A stretch of 64,000 bases of DNA from assembly GCF_000688255.1 (NCBI RefSeq), contig NZ_JHYS01000002.1:1-64000 (forward strand). The letters are read 5' to 3'. The stretch's first letter is position 1. The number at the start of each line of letters is the position of its first letter. A program made the translations under genes and the position numbers. Below, in pieces: positions 1 to 9,325 of the stretch. Source of the DNA: Simplicispira psychrophila DSM 11588 (GTDB taxonomy: Bacteria > Pseudomonadota > Gammaproteobacteria > Burkholderiales > Burkholderiaceae_C). The notes under the pieces are model-generated. The model was not told the origin of the DNA. It saw only the letters and a program-made list of their open reading frames with translations, and searched no databases.

Positions 1-33
1 GGTGGCGGTGGCGGTGGCGGTGGCGGTGGCGGC
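1..33 (+). repeat. GGTGGC hexanucleotide repeat coding for poly-glycine
   Basis: Five tandem GGTGGC units followed by GGC lie at the left edge, in frame with the partial tail gene, and encode glycine only. The repeat may extend beyond the window. Length changes of whole units would preserve the frame. Confidence 0.8.
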
Positions 34-156
34 AGCATGTCCATCACGCCTGCGCCCATCAACATCACGCTCAACGCCAACGGCATCAACGACCCGGTCA
101 AGCTGGCGCGGCTGATGGAGCCGGAGCTGAAAAAGATTGCCGCGCTGGCGCGCTAG
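1..156 (+). CDS. C-terminal end of a probable phage tail tape-measure protein (partial)
   Basis: The open frame enters from the left edge and stops with TAG at 154-156, so only the last 51 residues are seen. They start with a run of eleven glycines encoded by a GGTGGC repeat, followed by a short tail (SITPAPINITLNANGIND, then a charged helix ending KKIAALAR). Glycine-rich linkers followed by a short ITL-N...D helix are common at the C-termini of phage tape-measure proteins, which set tail length. The position directly before the tail-tip-like genes fits. The identity is inferred from context and could be another tail protein. Confidence 0.5.
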   Translation, partial: GGGGGGGGGGGSMSITPAPINITLNANGINDPVKLARLMEPELKKIAALAR

Positions 157-220
157 CCGTTCTGAGTTCTTAAAGCGTTTTACGTAGGCCTTGCGCTGGG
201 CGGCGCGCACAGTGGCGATC

Positions 221-3200
221 ATGACTTCCGTGCAACGCTTTTTCTCTGGCCGCAACAATCTTGCCCGCAGCGCAGCACTGTCTGCCAGCAGCGTGCGCGC
301 CAGTACGGCCATTGAGCGCGTGGCGGCCCGTCGCGCTGGCGGTGGCCGGGTGCGGCTGGCGGGTGAGTACACCGGCCACGAGGCGGCGCAGGTCGAGGTA
401 GAGATCGTCGCCGCAGGCGGCACGCCGCGCGCCTCGGTACCGCAGTTTGTTGGCGTGGGCAATGGCCAGCTGGCGGTGCAGTCGGTGCAGGCGGGTGCCG
501 CGCTGCAAGAGCTGACCCTGACGCTGGCCGATTTGGGCGTGCCCACCGAGCACGCGCGGCTGGATGCCCGCGAGGTGCAGATTCGGGCCCGCGCCAGTGG
601 CGCTGCGGGCAATGCCATCCGCATCACGGTGCTGCCCCAGTTCACCCGCACGCTGACCGATTGGGCTTTGCTGGCCGATTGGTCTGCCGGCACGGCGGTG
701 CAAACCGGTAGCCAGTGGGACTTTGGCGGCTTGCCGCTGTCGGCCAAGGGGGAGTTGGACGCGGCCAGTGCGCGCATTCAGTTTGGTTTTGACCCGCAGG
801 TGTACCGGCCGTGGCGCCAGTTCAAGGACGGTGCTTGGCAGTTTGGCGTCTCGCCAGCGCTGGAGCGCAACCAGTCCAAGGGCACGCCGGTGTATGCCGT
901 GGTGGGCGGCTATCTGGTCACGGTGACCGATGGCGTGGCCACCGAAACCTATGGTGATGTGGGTGCTGGTCAGCCTGCCATTACCGCGTTTTACGATTTA
1001 TTGGTGGCGTTGCAGTCGTCTGGCTTGGTGACTGTCGCCGGTGTGGTGGCCGCTGACCGCACGGTAGGCGGCCAAGCAGCGATAGATGTTCCGCTGCGCA
1101 CGCAGGCGTGGTTAATGGCACTGGGCGGCAAGGTGCAGTTGGCCGATGTCACTGTGCCGCCGCTGGCACCGACGCAAAACGTGTTGGTGCGCTGCATCAA
1201 TGCCGATGTGGTGGGGCGTGAGCGCTGGAGCGTGGCGGGCGATGTGTCGGGCGCGCTGGCCGTGGCCGCTACGGGTGTGCCTTACGACAGCGCAGCCGCG
1301 CGCTTTACGGTGCCGACGATTGACCCGGCTACGGTGGGTAGCGGTGAGTGGTCATTCAAATATGAACCCGCGCCGCGCCCTGACGACGTGGGCGTGCCCA
1401 GCGTGTGCGTGCGCCCCTTTAAGTTGGGCCGCAACGCCAAGCCGCGCACGGTGACTTTTACGTACCGCAAGCGCCCGCCTGCGGATTGCAAATGCAGCGA
1501 TATGCCGACGCCAAAGCTGTCGCTGAAATGTTTGGGCATTGGCCCCGAAGGAGGTGATATGGCCCTTGAGCCAGAGTATCAAACGCGCCTGATGGCGATG
1601 TACCAATGGCGCCGGATATTTCTTGATAGCAATACCGCCTTTGGCGATCTGGGCGAGTCAGCCGGCCGCTACGGCTACATCAAGAGCCATGTGCGCGAGG
1701 TCGAAATAGCCAACGGCATCACTAGCGAGCTGGCGCAAGCGCTGTCTGAAATTTATGAGGTGCAGGCCGCGCGTGACCAGTGGGACTTGGAGCTTGCTGG
1801 CGTCATCTCCATGATGACGCCGCTCGAAGGCGTTGCTGGTAGCGTGCAAATCAATTTGGCAGCAGATGTGAGCATCGAGCGCACGGTGCATTCAATCACT
1901 GATCCGGGCGCGAGCGAGGCGCACACAGTGATCAGTGTGCAGGTTAACTCGCGTGGCAACAGCTTTACTGTGTCCTCTACGGACGAAACTGAGCTGAAAG
2001 AAGGCGAGCTCAAAGCCCAATACATTGCCCCGCTGTCGGACACTTCGGCAGTGGTGGGCATGGTCTCGGCCCGCATGGACTACGTGCGCACCATCGCAGG
2101 CATCGTCCCAAAATCTGATTCCAGCAGCGGTGACGCGGGCGGCTGCTGGATTGACCACGGAGACGACCATTGGTGGGTCGATACCGATGGCTACTACTTG
2201 CCCGCATTCACCAATCAGGCCTATATCAGCGCCCGGCGCAACACCGACACCGGCAAGGCCTACTCCACGATGGAGTTTGGCTTTGGCTTGGTGGTGGCTT
2301 GCCCCGACAGGCTGAAGGTGGGCGACAGCCTGACCATCCGCATCAGCCAAGTCGATACCGAGCGCCCCTACCAAGTGGGCGACGAGGCCATCATCCAGAC
2401 CGTGGCCGCTGGCCCGGCGTGGCTGGCGGGCGGTGTCGATGGCACCGATGTGCAGACGTGGCGTGTGGCGGGTGCGGTGTCGGGCGCGCTGCCCGATTAC
2501 GTCGTGCCCACCGATGGCACGGCCGCGCCGGTGTACACGGCGGCCGGTGTGGTGCTGCAACTGGCGCTGGGCGGTATTCCTTTTGTGCTGGGCGACAAGT
2601 TCAGTTTGGCGATGGAGGCCGGACAGTGGCGCTGGCGCAGTGGTGCCGGCGCTTGGTCTGCGCTGGCGGATATCGCGCCCGATGGTCAGGCGCTGCTGGC
2701 CGATGGGCTGGTGGCGTACTTTGAGCCGGGCGCTGCGCCGTCGTTTGTACCCGGCGATGCCTATCTATTTGACGTGCACCAGCCGTGGGCGGTCAGCCAT
2801 CTGCAGGATGCGCAGGCCACGGCGTGGGGCTGGGCGGGCGATGGCGGCGCTTTGGTGATTGACTTGGGCAGCACGCAGCCGCTGGGCGGCGTGGCGCTGG
2901 CGCGCTATCAGCTGCCCAGCAGTGCCAATGTGGCACTGGAGCTGTCGCAAGACGGCGCGGTTTGGAGCCTGCCACTGGCGCTAGATGTCAGCCGACCGGT
3001 GTGCGTGAGCCTGTTCCAGCTTGCGCTGAGTGCAAGGTTCTTGCGCCTGAGCGTGGCCGGTGCCCCCGGCGGCAGCATCGGCTGGCTGTGGTGCGGCGAG
3101 CCGTTGGCCACCGAGCACCACGCCAGCACCTGCCAGCGCCGGCGGCGTTGGGCGGCCACGCGCGGCGCCGGGTTGAATGCGCCGGCGCTGTATGCCGGCG

Positions 3201-3460
3201 CGGGCGATGGCTGGCAGTTGGGCTGGGAGAGTGTGCTGCTGGATGCCGATGCCGACGCACTGGTGCAGTTGGTGGACTGGGCGCAGCAGCACGATGAGCC
3301 GCTGGTGTTTGTGCCGCACCACTTGCACCCCGCCGATGCGGCGCTGGTGCGCTGCGCGGCGGATGCGCTGGATGTGAGCGATGTGCATGAATACCAGCCC
3401 GACAACAGCGCGCACCGCCTGCTGTCGGCGACGCTGGAGATGGAGCCGGTGTACGCATGA
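221..3460 (+). CDS. Large phage tail protein with an internal in-frame start
   Basis: A 1079-residue protein in the tail region of the prophage. I chose the ATG at 221; a TTG at 191 would add ten residues, and neither has a strong ribosome binding site. The N-terminal half is beta-rich and ends in a cysteine cluster (CKCSDMP...CLG). At 1548-1558 there is a full-length Shine-Dalgarno sequence (AAGGAGGTGAT) directly followed by an in-frame ATG at 1559, so a second product of about 633 residues is likely. The far C-terminus (roughly the last 230 residues) resembles a discoidin-like carbohydrate-binding fold (LVIDLG, RFLRLSV), suggesting host-surface contact. The next gene starts inside its stop codon (ATGA overlap). 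I do not recognise the family; tail or baseplate function is inferred from position. Confidence 0.7.
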   Translation: MTSVQRFFSGRNNLARSAALSASSVRASTAIERVAARRAGGGRVRLAGEYTGHEAAQVEVEIVAAGGTPRASVPQFVGVGNGQLAVQSVQAGAALQELTLTLADLGVPTEHARLDAREVQIRARASGAAGNAIRITVLPQFTRTLTDWALLADWSAGTAVQTGSQWDFGGLPLSAKGELDAASARIQFGFDPQVYRPWRQFKDGAWQFGVSPALERNQSKGTPVYAVVGGYLVTVTDGVATETYGDVGAGQPAITAFYDLLVALQSSGLVTVAGVVAADRTVGGQAAIDVPLRTQAWLMALGGKVQLADVTVPPLAPTQNVLVRCINADVVGRERWSVAGDVSGALAVAATGVPYDSAAARFTVPTIDPATVGSGEWSFKYEPAPRPDDVGVPSVCVRPFKLGRNAKPRTVTFTYRKRPPADCKCSDMPTPKLSLKCLGIGPEGGDMALEPEYQTRLMAMYQWRRIFLDSNTAFGDLGESAGRYGYIKSHVREVEIANGITSELAQALSEIYEVQAARDQWDLELAGVISMMTPLEGVAGSVQINLAADVSIERTVHSITDPGASEAHTVISVQVNSRGNSFTVSSTDETELKEGELKAQYIAPLSDTSAVVGMVSARMDYVRTIAGIVPKSDSSSGDAGGCWIDHGDDHWWVDTDGYYLPAFTNQAYISARRNTDTGKAYSTMEFGFGLVVACPDRLKVGDSLTIRISQVDTERPYQVGDEAIIQTVAAGPAWLAGGVDGTDVQTWRVAGAVSGALPDYVVPTDGTAAPVYTAAGVVLQLALGGIPFVLGDKFSLAMEAGQWRWRSGAGAWSALADIAPDGQALLADGLVAYFEPGAAPSFVPGDAYLFDVHQPWAVSHLQDAQATAWGWAGDGGALVIDLGSTQPLGGVALARYQLPSSANVALELSQDGAVWSLPLALDVSRPVCVSLFQLALSARFLRLSVAGAPGGSIGWLWCGEPLATEHHASTCQRRRRWAATRGAGLNAPALYAGAGDGWQLGWESVLLDADADALVQLVDWAQQHDEPLVFVPHHLHPADAALVRCAADALDVSDVHEYQPDNSAHRLLSATLEMEPVYA
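1548..1561 (+). promoter_or_regulatory. Perfect internal ribosome binding site with in-frame ATG
   Basis: AAGGAGGTGAT at 1548-1558 matches the anti-Shine-Dalgarno end of 16S rRNA along its whole length and is followed at once by ATG (1559-1561). The ATG is in frame with the surrounding 1079-residue tail protein. This is the strongest ribosome binding site seen in the phage region, stronger than that of the gene's own start. Confidence 0.75.
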
Positions 3461-5085
3461 TGACGCCTTGGATAGAGATCGATGCCGGCGGCGATGGCTG
3501 CCAGGTCAACTTGGTGCAGCCGGGCGGTATGCCGCCGGATTTGGTGGGGCTGACACTGCCGGTACTGGCGGCTTTGTCGAGTATTCAGCGCCCGCTGTCG
3601 ATTCCCGGTATTGCCGCTGCACCAACGAGCAGCATGGAGGCGACGCTGGACAACGCCAATGGCGCGCTGGCGTTGTTGTGGGGGCAACGCCCGCCGATGC
3701 GCCGTGCGGTGCGGGTGCTGACAGCCAAGGGTACGCTGTTTGATGGCATTGCGGTGGGCTTGCAAGCGGGCACGGAGCTGCGCCTGAGCCTAGAGGCTGG
3801 CGCAGACAGGCCGCTATCGGACAACGTGCCGCTGCGCACCAGCGCGGTGTGGGGTGGCTGGCGCGATGTGAAGGTGTTGCCGTGGGCGTGGGGACTGGTG
3901 ACGCTGGAGCCTATCCAGTACAGCGACGATCAGCGGGTGTTCTTTTTGGCGGATCACCCGATTGCAGGTGTGGATGCGGTGCTGCGCGACGATGTTCCGA
4001 CCAGCGCTTATCACTTCTATAACGGCGTGGACAGCACCGGGCGCGCGGTGGCTTTTGTGGAGCTGGCCATGCCGCTAGCTGAGGGCGAGCGGTTAGCGGT
4101 GACGCTGCGCGGGCGCATTCATCCCAATTTGGGACATTTGCTGCAAACCCCCGCAGAAATTTTGCATGACGTGTTGGCCCATTTGGCGCGTGCGCCAGTG
4201 CAGTGGACTGACTTGGATGACTACCGCACCGAGACAGCCCACATCGTGCTGGGCGGGCTGCTGGCGGACAACAGCATCAGCATTCGCGCGGCGGTCGATG
4301 GCTTGCTGCAATCGTGCGGCGGCGCTTGGGCGGCCGCTATGCCGGGTGTGGCCATCACGTGGCCGCCGCTGCCCGACGATGCGGCACCGGCGCTGCGCGT
4401 GGACAAGCTGACGGCTCAAGGTGTGCAGGCCAGCACCAGCGCCACCGGGCTGTACACGGCGCTGCGCGTGCTGTATGACTATGACCACGCCGCCCAGCGC
4501 TACCGCCGCGCCATCCAACTGCAGGCCAGCGACGCCATCAAAGACTACGGCCTGCTGGAGCTGGAGTGGCCCGCACCGTGGCTGCGCACGCCGCGCCAAG
4601 CCGAGGAGCTGGGCCAGCGGATGTTGGCTTGGCTGGCACGGCCGCGCTGGCGGGTGACGTGGCAGCAGCAGTTTGCCGATGTGGCCACCGGTGCGTGGGT
4701 GGAGCTGGCACATCCGCTGTCGCCGGTGCAGGGCCGCCATCGGCTGGTCAGCGCCGAGCTGGATTTGTCATCGGCCAGCCTGACTTGCACCGTAGAAGCG
4801 CCGGTAGGGCCGCCACCAGCGATTGAGACGATTCGGCTATCGACGGCGTTTGACCCAGTGATTCAGCCCGGCATCACGGTGGAGGTGGCCAATGGCGAGA
4901 TCATCTTCACGGCGCGCGATGAGCAAGGCCGCCCACTGGCAGGGGCAAAAATCACGCTCAACGGTGGTGCTGCGCGCATTGCCGACAGCATTGGCCGGGT
5001 CTCGTTCCCGGTGCAGCGCGGCCGCCATGTGCTGCTGATTGAGGCCCAAGGCTACCCGCCCATGGAAACGGTGGTGGTGGTATGA
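3457..5085 (+). CDS. Phage tail protein with C-terminal carboxypeptidase-regulatory-like domain
   Basis: A 542-residue protein whose ATG overlaps the stop of the preceding gene (ATGA), indicating translational coupling. The main body is not a family I can name. The last 70 or so residues (VEVANGEIIFTARDEQG to the end) look like a small Ig-type carboxypeptidase-regulatory or PEGA-like module: AGAKITLNGG, then RHVLLIEAQGYPPMETVVVV. Such modules decorate phage tail tips and fibres. Its place after the large tail protein and before another small tail gene suggests a tail tip or baseplate component. That role is inference. Confidence 0.65.
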   Translation: MMTPWIEIDAGGDGCQVNLVQPGGMPPDLVGLTLPVLAALSSIQRPLSIPGIAAAPTSSMEATLDNANGALALLWGQRPPMRRAVRVLTAKGTLFDGIAVGLQAGTELRLSLEAGADRPLSDNVPLRTSAVWGGWRDVKVLPWAWGLVTLEPIQYSDDQRVFFLADHPIAGVDAVLRDDVPTSAYHFYNGVDSTGRAVAFVELAMPLAEGERLAVTLRGRIHPNLGHLLQTPAEILHDVLAHLARAPVQWTDLDDYRTETAHIVLGGLLADNSISIRAAVDGLLQSCGGAWAAAMPGVAITWPPLPDDAAPALRVDKLTAQGVQASTSATGLYTALRVLYDYDHAAQRYRRAIQLQASDAIKDYGLLELEWPAPWLRTPRQAEELGQRMLAWLARPRWRVTWQQQFADVATGAWVELAHPLSPVQGRHRLVSAELDLSSASLTCTVEAPVGPPPAIETIRLSTAFDPVIQPGITVEVANGEIIFTARDEQGRPLAGAKITLNGGAARIADSIGRVSFPVQRGRHVLLIEAQGYPPMETVVVV

Positions 5086-5801
5086 CCCAGCGGCGCAGAT
5101 TTTTTGCAGCGACACCAGTGCAGACCGTTCCGGGTCAGACGGTGGCGGTGGAGGTGCAGATGCGGCGCAATGCTTTGGCCCCAGTGTCAGCCCCAGTCTC
5201 TGTGCCAACTACCGCCACATGGCTGCTGCCGCAGGCGTTTGCATTCATACCGCTGGAAGAAGTTGACTGGGCACTAGAGCCATCGCAGGAAGGCTTGCCT
5301 TTCTATGACTTCTGGCTCTATCACTACGAAAAAAATTTTGGGCTATCAGCACGGTGGAAAGGCACGCCTGGCACAACCAACGCATCGGGCAACCCACTGC
5401 CTATACCCGGGGCCGACTTTGTGTGCCACGAGGTTACTGCTTCGACTTATGAAAATCGTTTGCGAGGTTCAGGCGCCGTGTTTTTTGGGGTGCTGCAAGG
5501 CGCAACGCTCGCTGATGTCCATTGGAAGCTGATGTGGAACACGCCTTGGGCCGGGCCTGATTTGACCGAGCACGGACTTGATTCGGTCGAGTACGAGCTT
5601 GATTTCGACCCAGAAGATGCGCGCTACGCCGTTTCTTTGCACGGCTCTCGTGCCAGCACCTGGGGCAACATGGTGATGGTCATCTTGCATCCGACAGGCA
5701 GTGGTGGGATGAGGGTGGATATGACGCTCACGGCCACTGCGTATTCAGCGGGCGTCGAAGTAGCAAAGCTGTCCTTTGTTGCCCAAAAAGATGCTTTCTA
5801 A
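5082..5801 (+). CDS. Hypothetical prophage tail-region protein
   Basis: A 239-residue protein starting at an ATG that overlaps the previous stop (ATGA), so it belongs to the same tail operon. It has no signal peptide or membrane segment. It is rich in aromatic residues (YDFWLYHYEKNFG, WGNMVMVILHPTG) and appears beta-rich, as expected for a receptor-binding or fibre-tip protein. I do not recognise the family. It is the last structural-type gene before the com-dam pair. Confidence 0.6.
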   Translation: MTQRRRFFAATPVQTVPGQTVAVEVQMRRNALAPVSAPVSVPTTATWLLPQAFAFIPLEEVDWALEPSQEGLPFYDFWLYHYEKNFGLSARWKGTPGTTNASGNPLPIPGADFVCHEVTASTYENRLRGSGAVFFGVLQGATLADVHWKLMWNTPWAGPDLTEHGLDSVEYELDFDPEDARYAVSLHGSRASTWGNMVMVILHPTGSGGMRVDMTLTATAYSAGVEVAKLSFVAQKDAF

Positions 5802-6006
5802 AGAAGCCCTGACAACTGTCAACGCCTCCAACAGCATGACGTCCTGGTTACCCCCATAAAAAGACGGGCGACTTGGCCAGGTGCTGTAACACCAGGCCAA
5901 GCCCCCAACGTGCAGGAATGAGCTGCAAGCCAGGCAAGACCCGCCACCCTGTACAGAGTGCGGTGAGCCTATCAGAATTTTCGTACAGAGAAACAGGCTT
6001 GCAAAT

Positions 6007-6243
6007 ATGGAAGAAATACGATGCGGCGCATGTGCCCGCAAGCTCGGCGAGGGTGTTTACACCCAGCTAACCATCAAATGCCCGCGCTGCGGGGTGATGA
6101 ATTCACTGAGGGCCCAGAGCCCCACCCCCGAGCGCCACGGAGCGTCAAACGCAATTGGAGCCCATCATGGCACCCATCATTCCTTGGATCGGCGGCAAGC
6201 GCCGCCTCGCCGAGCTGCTCCTGAGCCGCTTCCCACCCCATAG
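6007..6243 (+). CDS. com: Com-like zinc-finger translational regulator
   Basis: A 78-residue protein with two CxxC pairs (C6/C9 and C25/C28; RCGAC and KCPRC), the zinc-binding core of the Mu Com family. In phage Mu, Com binds the mRNA ahead of mom and unmasks the mom ribosome binding site. Here the 3' end of the gene overlaps the start of a DNA adenine methylase by 77 bases, the same nested layout as com-mom. Mu Com is 62 residues, so this one has a longer tail, rich in Arg, Pro and His, translated through the overlap. The inferred role is translational activation of the methylase. Confidence 0.8.
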   Translation: MEEIRCGACARKLGEGVYTQLTIKCPRCGVMNSLRAQSPTPERHGASNAIGAHHGTHHSLDRRQAPPRRAAPEPLPTP

Positions 6244-6955
6244 CTGCTACGTCGAGGTCTTTGCCGGTGGCGCGGCCGTATTTTTCGCTCGCCATCCGGC
6301 CGAGGTCGAGGTGCTAAACGACGTCAACGGCGATCTGGTCAACCTCTACCGGGTGGTGACCCATCATCTGGAAGAGTTCGTGCGCCAGTTCAAGTGGGCA
6401 TTGTCAAGCCGGCAGATCTTCAAATGGGCACAGGAGACGCGCTCAGAGACGCTGACCGATGTGCAGCGCGCGGCCCGCTTCTTCTACCTGCAACAGGAGT
6501 CGTTCGGTGGCCGCGTGTCTGGCCAGACTTGGGGCACCGCCACAACGGCACCGTCCATCAACTTGCTGCGCATTGAAGAGAACCTGAGTGCTGCACACCT
6601 GCGCTTGGCTGGCGGTACATATATAGAGCAGTTGGACTGGGCGGCGTATATCGACCGCTACGACCGCCCACACACCTTGTTCTATTTAGACCCGCCGTAC
6701 TGGCAGACCGAGGGATACGGCGTGCCTTTCCCTTGGGAGCAGTACGAGCTGATGGCCAACAAGCTGCGCGCGATCAAGGGCAAGGCCGTCATCAGCATCA
6801 ACGACCACCCCGCCATCCGGGAGTGCTTCGCTGGCTACGACATGGAGGCGCTCAAGATTGACTACACGGTAGGCGGTGGCGCCAACCGGGTTGAGCGCGG
6901 TGAGCTTGTGATCTACAACTGGGATCGGGAGGCGGAGCCAGCTGGGCTGTTCTGA
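6167..6955 (+). CDS. dam: Dam-type DNA N6-adenine methyltransferase (D12 class) of a prophage
   Basis: A 262-residue enzyme of the D12 class. Visible motifs are the N-terminal PWIGGKRRL, the SAM-binding FAGGAAVFF (about residues 32-40) and the catalytic DPPY (175-178). It would methylate adenine in a short target, probably to protect phage DNA from host restriction. I chose ATG 6167, which has GGAG six bases upstream; a TTG at 6155 is also in frame. The start lies inside the upstream com gene, so translation is probably controlled by Com. It is the last phage-type gene before the host gene mnmA, like mom at the right end of Mu. Confidence 0.88.
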   Translation: MAPIIPWIGGKRRLAELLLSRFPPHSCYVEVFAGGAAVFFARHPAEVEVLNDVNGDLVNLYRVVTHHLEEFVRQFKWALSSRQIFKWAQETRSETLTDVQRAARFFYLQQESFGGRVSGQTWGTATTAPSINLLRIEENLSAAHLRLAGGTYIEQLDWAAYIDRYDRPHTLFYLDPPYWQTEGYGVPFPWEQYELMANKLRAIKGKAVISINDHPAIRECFAGYDMEALKIDYTVGGGANRVERGELVIYNWDREAEPAGLF

Positions 6956-7113
6956 CGTTTTCCGCAATTCCTTTGCAAGCAGCGAAAGTAAACTGCGGCT
7001 TATTTATCTCAGCGCTGTAGCTTCAAATATCGCAGCGCGCTTCAGCTGCAGGCGAAGGATTAAACACCCCGCCCCACCCATGCCCCTGGCCGGGTGCGGA
7101 TAATCAGCCCCCT

Positions 7114-8235
7114 ATGAAAAAGCAGCGCATCGTGGTCGGCCTGTCTGGCGGGGTCGATTCCGCCGTCACGGCCCACCTTCTCAAGCAGCAGGGCCACGAA
7201 GTGGTCGGCATCTTCATGAAAAACTGGGAAGACGATGACGACAGCGAATATTGCTCGTCGAACATCGACTTTGTTGATGCGGCCGCCGTGGCCGATGTGA
7301 TTGGCATCGAAATTGAGCACGTCAACTTTGCTAGCGAATACCGCGACCGTGTGTTTGCTGAATTCCTGCGCGAGTACCAGGCCGGGCGCACGCCCAACCC
7401 AGATGTCCTCTGTAACGCCGAGATCAAATTCAAGGCCTTTCTCGACCACGCCATGCGCCTGGGCGCTGAAAAAATTGCCACCGGCCATTACGCCCGTGTG
7501 CGCCAGAACACCGCTACCGGGCTGTTTGAATTGCTCAAGGGGCTGGACCCGTCCAAAGACCAGAGCTACTTTCTGCACCGCTTGAGCCAGGCACAGCTGG
7601 CCAAGACGCTGTTCCCGGTGGGCGAGCTGCATAAAACCGAGGTGCGCCGCATTGCGGCAGAAATCAATCTGCCCAATGCCAAAAAGAAGGACTCAACCGG
7701 CATCTGCTTCATTGGCGAGCGGCCGTTCCGCGAGTTTTTGAACCGCTACATCGCCCATGCGCCTGGCGCTATCCAGGACGAGCGCGGGCGCCAGCTCGGC
7801 AAGCACCTGGGCCTGAGTTTTTACACCCTGGGCCAGCGCCAAGGTTTGGGCATTGGCGGCGTCAAAGACAAGGGCGCGCAGCGCGGCGGCGGCGAGCACG
7901 CACCGTGGTTTGTCGCGCGCAAGGATCTGGAGAAAAACGTGCTGCGCGTGGTGCAGGGCCATGACCACCCTTGGCTGCTGTCACACCACTTGGTGGCGCA
8001 AGACGCCAGCTGGTGCGCCGGCCACGCACCCGCGCCGGGCGCGTACGCCGCCAAAACGCGCTATCGCCAACAAGACGCCGCCTGCACGCTGGCCACTGCG
8101 CCGGATGGCTTTGCGCTGCGCTTCCCCGACGCCCAATGGGCGGTGACGCCAGGGCAGAGCGCGGTGCTGTACGACGGTGAAGTGTGTCTGGGCGGTGGCG
8201 TGATTGCCAGCCTCGGCGCCCCGAGCGGCAGCTAA
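7114..8235 (+). CDS. mnmA: tRNA-specific 2-thiouridylase MnmA
   Basis: A 373-residue enzyme that thiolates U34 of tRNA Lys, Glu and Gln using sulfur relayed from IscS/Tus proteins. Seen directly: the PP-loop [10 protein letters not shown] (residues 9-18), the first catalytic cysteine in NPDVLC (C100), the second in [10 protein letters not shown] (C198), the TGHYARV motif and the KDQSYFL tRNA-recognition segment. Length matches the family. It stands alone, just after the prophage end, and converges with the CDF transporter gene 14 bases downstream. No oddities. Confidence 0.97.
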   Translation: MKKQRIVVGLSGGVDSAVTAHLLKQQGHEVVGIFMKNWEDDDDSEYCSSNIDFVDAAAVADVIGIEIEHVNFASEYRDRVFAEFLREYQAGRTPNPDVLCNAEIKFKAFLDHAMRLGAEKIATGHYARVRQNTATGLFELLKGLDPSKDQSYFLHRLSQAQLAKTLFPVGELHKTEVRRIAAEINLPNAKKKDSTGICFIGERPFREFLNRYIAHAPGAIQDERGRQLGKHLGLSFYTLGQRQGLGIGGVKDKGAQRGGGEHAPWFVARKDLEKNVLRVVQGHDHPWLLSHHLVAQDASWCAGHAPAPGAYAAKTRYRQQDAACTLATAPDGFALRFPDAQWAVTPGQSAVLYDGEVCLGGGVIASLGAPSGS

Positions 8236-8249
8236 CGCGGGCGGCCATT

Positions 8250-9188
8250 TCAATCGGCACAGGGCGCGGCAGCGCTTCCCGGCCCTTGCTCACTGCGCCG
8301 CGCCTCGATATAGATGCGGTTGATGCGCGGGTAGCGTGCGCCAATTTCACACTCGATGGCCTCGATCGTTCCCACGATGGTCTCGGCCGAGGTGCCAGCA
8401 AAAAATTCCACCTTCATAGCCAAAAACACCTCATCCCGACCGATATACATCGACAGCGGCGGTTGGGCGCGCGCCACCGAGGCGTGCGCTTGGGCCAGCG
8501 CCACGATGGCGTCGGCCGTATCACGTCGGATGCCTTCGCCAATCAGCAGGCCGTGCGATTCGCGCATCAGCAGCACCGCCACACTGGCCAGCAGCAAGCC
8601 AATGGCCACCGATGCTGCGCCGTCCAGCACCGGCATATCCAGCGCATGGCTGGCGAACACGCCCGCCGCAGCCAGCAGCAGGCCCAGCAGCGCGGCACCG
8701 TCCTCGGCCAGCACGGTGTAGACGGACGGGTCCTTGCTGGCGTGCAGCGAGCGCCAGAACGGCCGGCCTTCGGCTTCACTCTTGAACTGGCGCAGGGCAA
8801 TGAAGAAGCTGGTGCCCTCAAACAGCGCGGCCGCGCCCAGCACTGCGTAGTTCCAGAACGGGTCGGTCAGGGGTTCGGGGTGCCGCATGTGCTGCACGCC
8901 CTCGTACAACGAGATGCCACCGCCCAGGCCAAAGACCAGCACGGCGACGATCAGACTCCAGAAATACAGTTCTTTGCCATGCCCGAACGGGTGGTCACGC
9001 GATGCCGGTTGTTTGCTGCGGTGCAGGGCGACCAGCAGCAGCAGGCCGTTGCCGGTGTCCACCGTGGAGTGCACCGCTTCGGACAGCATGGCCGAGCTGC
9101 CCGTCATGCCGGCGACGACGAACTTGGTGGTGGCAATGGCCACGTTGGCGGCGATGGCGCCATAAACGGCGGCTTTGGATTCGGCCAT
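8250..9188 (-). CDS. Cation diffusion facilitator family transporter
   Basis: A 312-residue inner-membrane protein that would export a divalent cation (Zn, Fe, Co, Mn) in exchange for protons. Motifs: GSSAMLSEAVHSTVDTGN in the second membrane segment, the DHPFGHGKELYFW loop, and a second set of acidic residues (LDGAASVAIG) further on. It resembles the ZT_dimer-containing CDF branch, with a cytoplasmic C-terminal domain ending in an Arg-, Ser- and Pro-containing tail. The canonical HxxxD...HxxxD sites are partly replaced by E/H and D/G residues, so the metal cannot be named. Convergent with mnmA. Confidence 0.88.
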   Translation of the reverse strand: MAESKAAVYGAIAANVAIATTKFVVAGMTGSSAMLSEAVHSTVDTGNGLLLLVALHRSKQPASRDHPFGHGKELYFWSLIVAVLVFGLGGGISLYEGVQHMRHPEPLTDPFWNYAVLGAAALFEGTSFFIALRQFKSEAEGRPFWRSLHASKDPSVYTVLAEDGAALLGLLLAAAGVFASHALDMPVLDGAASVAIGLLLASVAVLLMRESHGLLIGEGIRRDTADAIVALAQAHASVARAQPPLSMYIGRDEVFLAMKVEFFAGTSAETIVGTIEAIECEIGARYPRINRIYIEARRSEQGPGSAAAPCAD

Positions 9189-9221
9189 CAGACAAAACCT
9201 CCTGCGCTATTGCATGAATAG

Positions 9222-9263
9222 CTGCAGGCGCAGGCTGCACGCGCGCTGCAGGCCGTTTTGATA
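9222..9263. repeat. Inverted repeat related to the TAGCTGC family
   Basis: Between the CDF gene and ssb, AATAGCTGCAGGCGCAG is followed by GCGCGCTGCAGGC, forming an imperfect inverted repeat. It shares the AATAGCTGC core with the dispersed repeats elsewhere in this window but is more diverged. Confidence 0.4.
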
Positions 9264-9325
9264 CAAATCGGCCGACCGCCGCAGGACAGCGCCGATTTCC
9301 ATCCAAAAAAAGTGTTTTTTCCGAT

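Noticed and set aside
7005..7060. Another copy of the dispersed repeat upstream of mnmA
   Set aside because: CAGCGCTGTAGC and GCAGCGCGCTTCAGCTGC resemble the core only loosely and the outer inverted repeat is absent.
8184..9221. A 345-codon open frame antisense to the CDF transporter
   Set aside because: Shadow of a clear gene; His/Gln/Arg-rich with no domain pattern.
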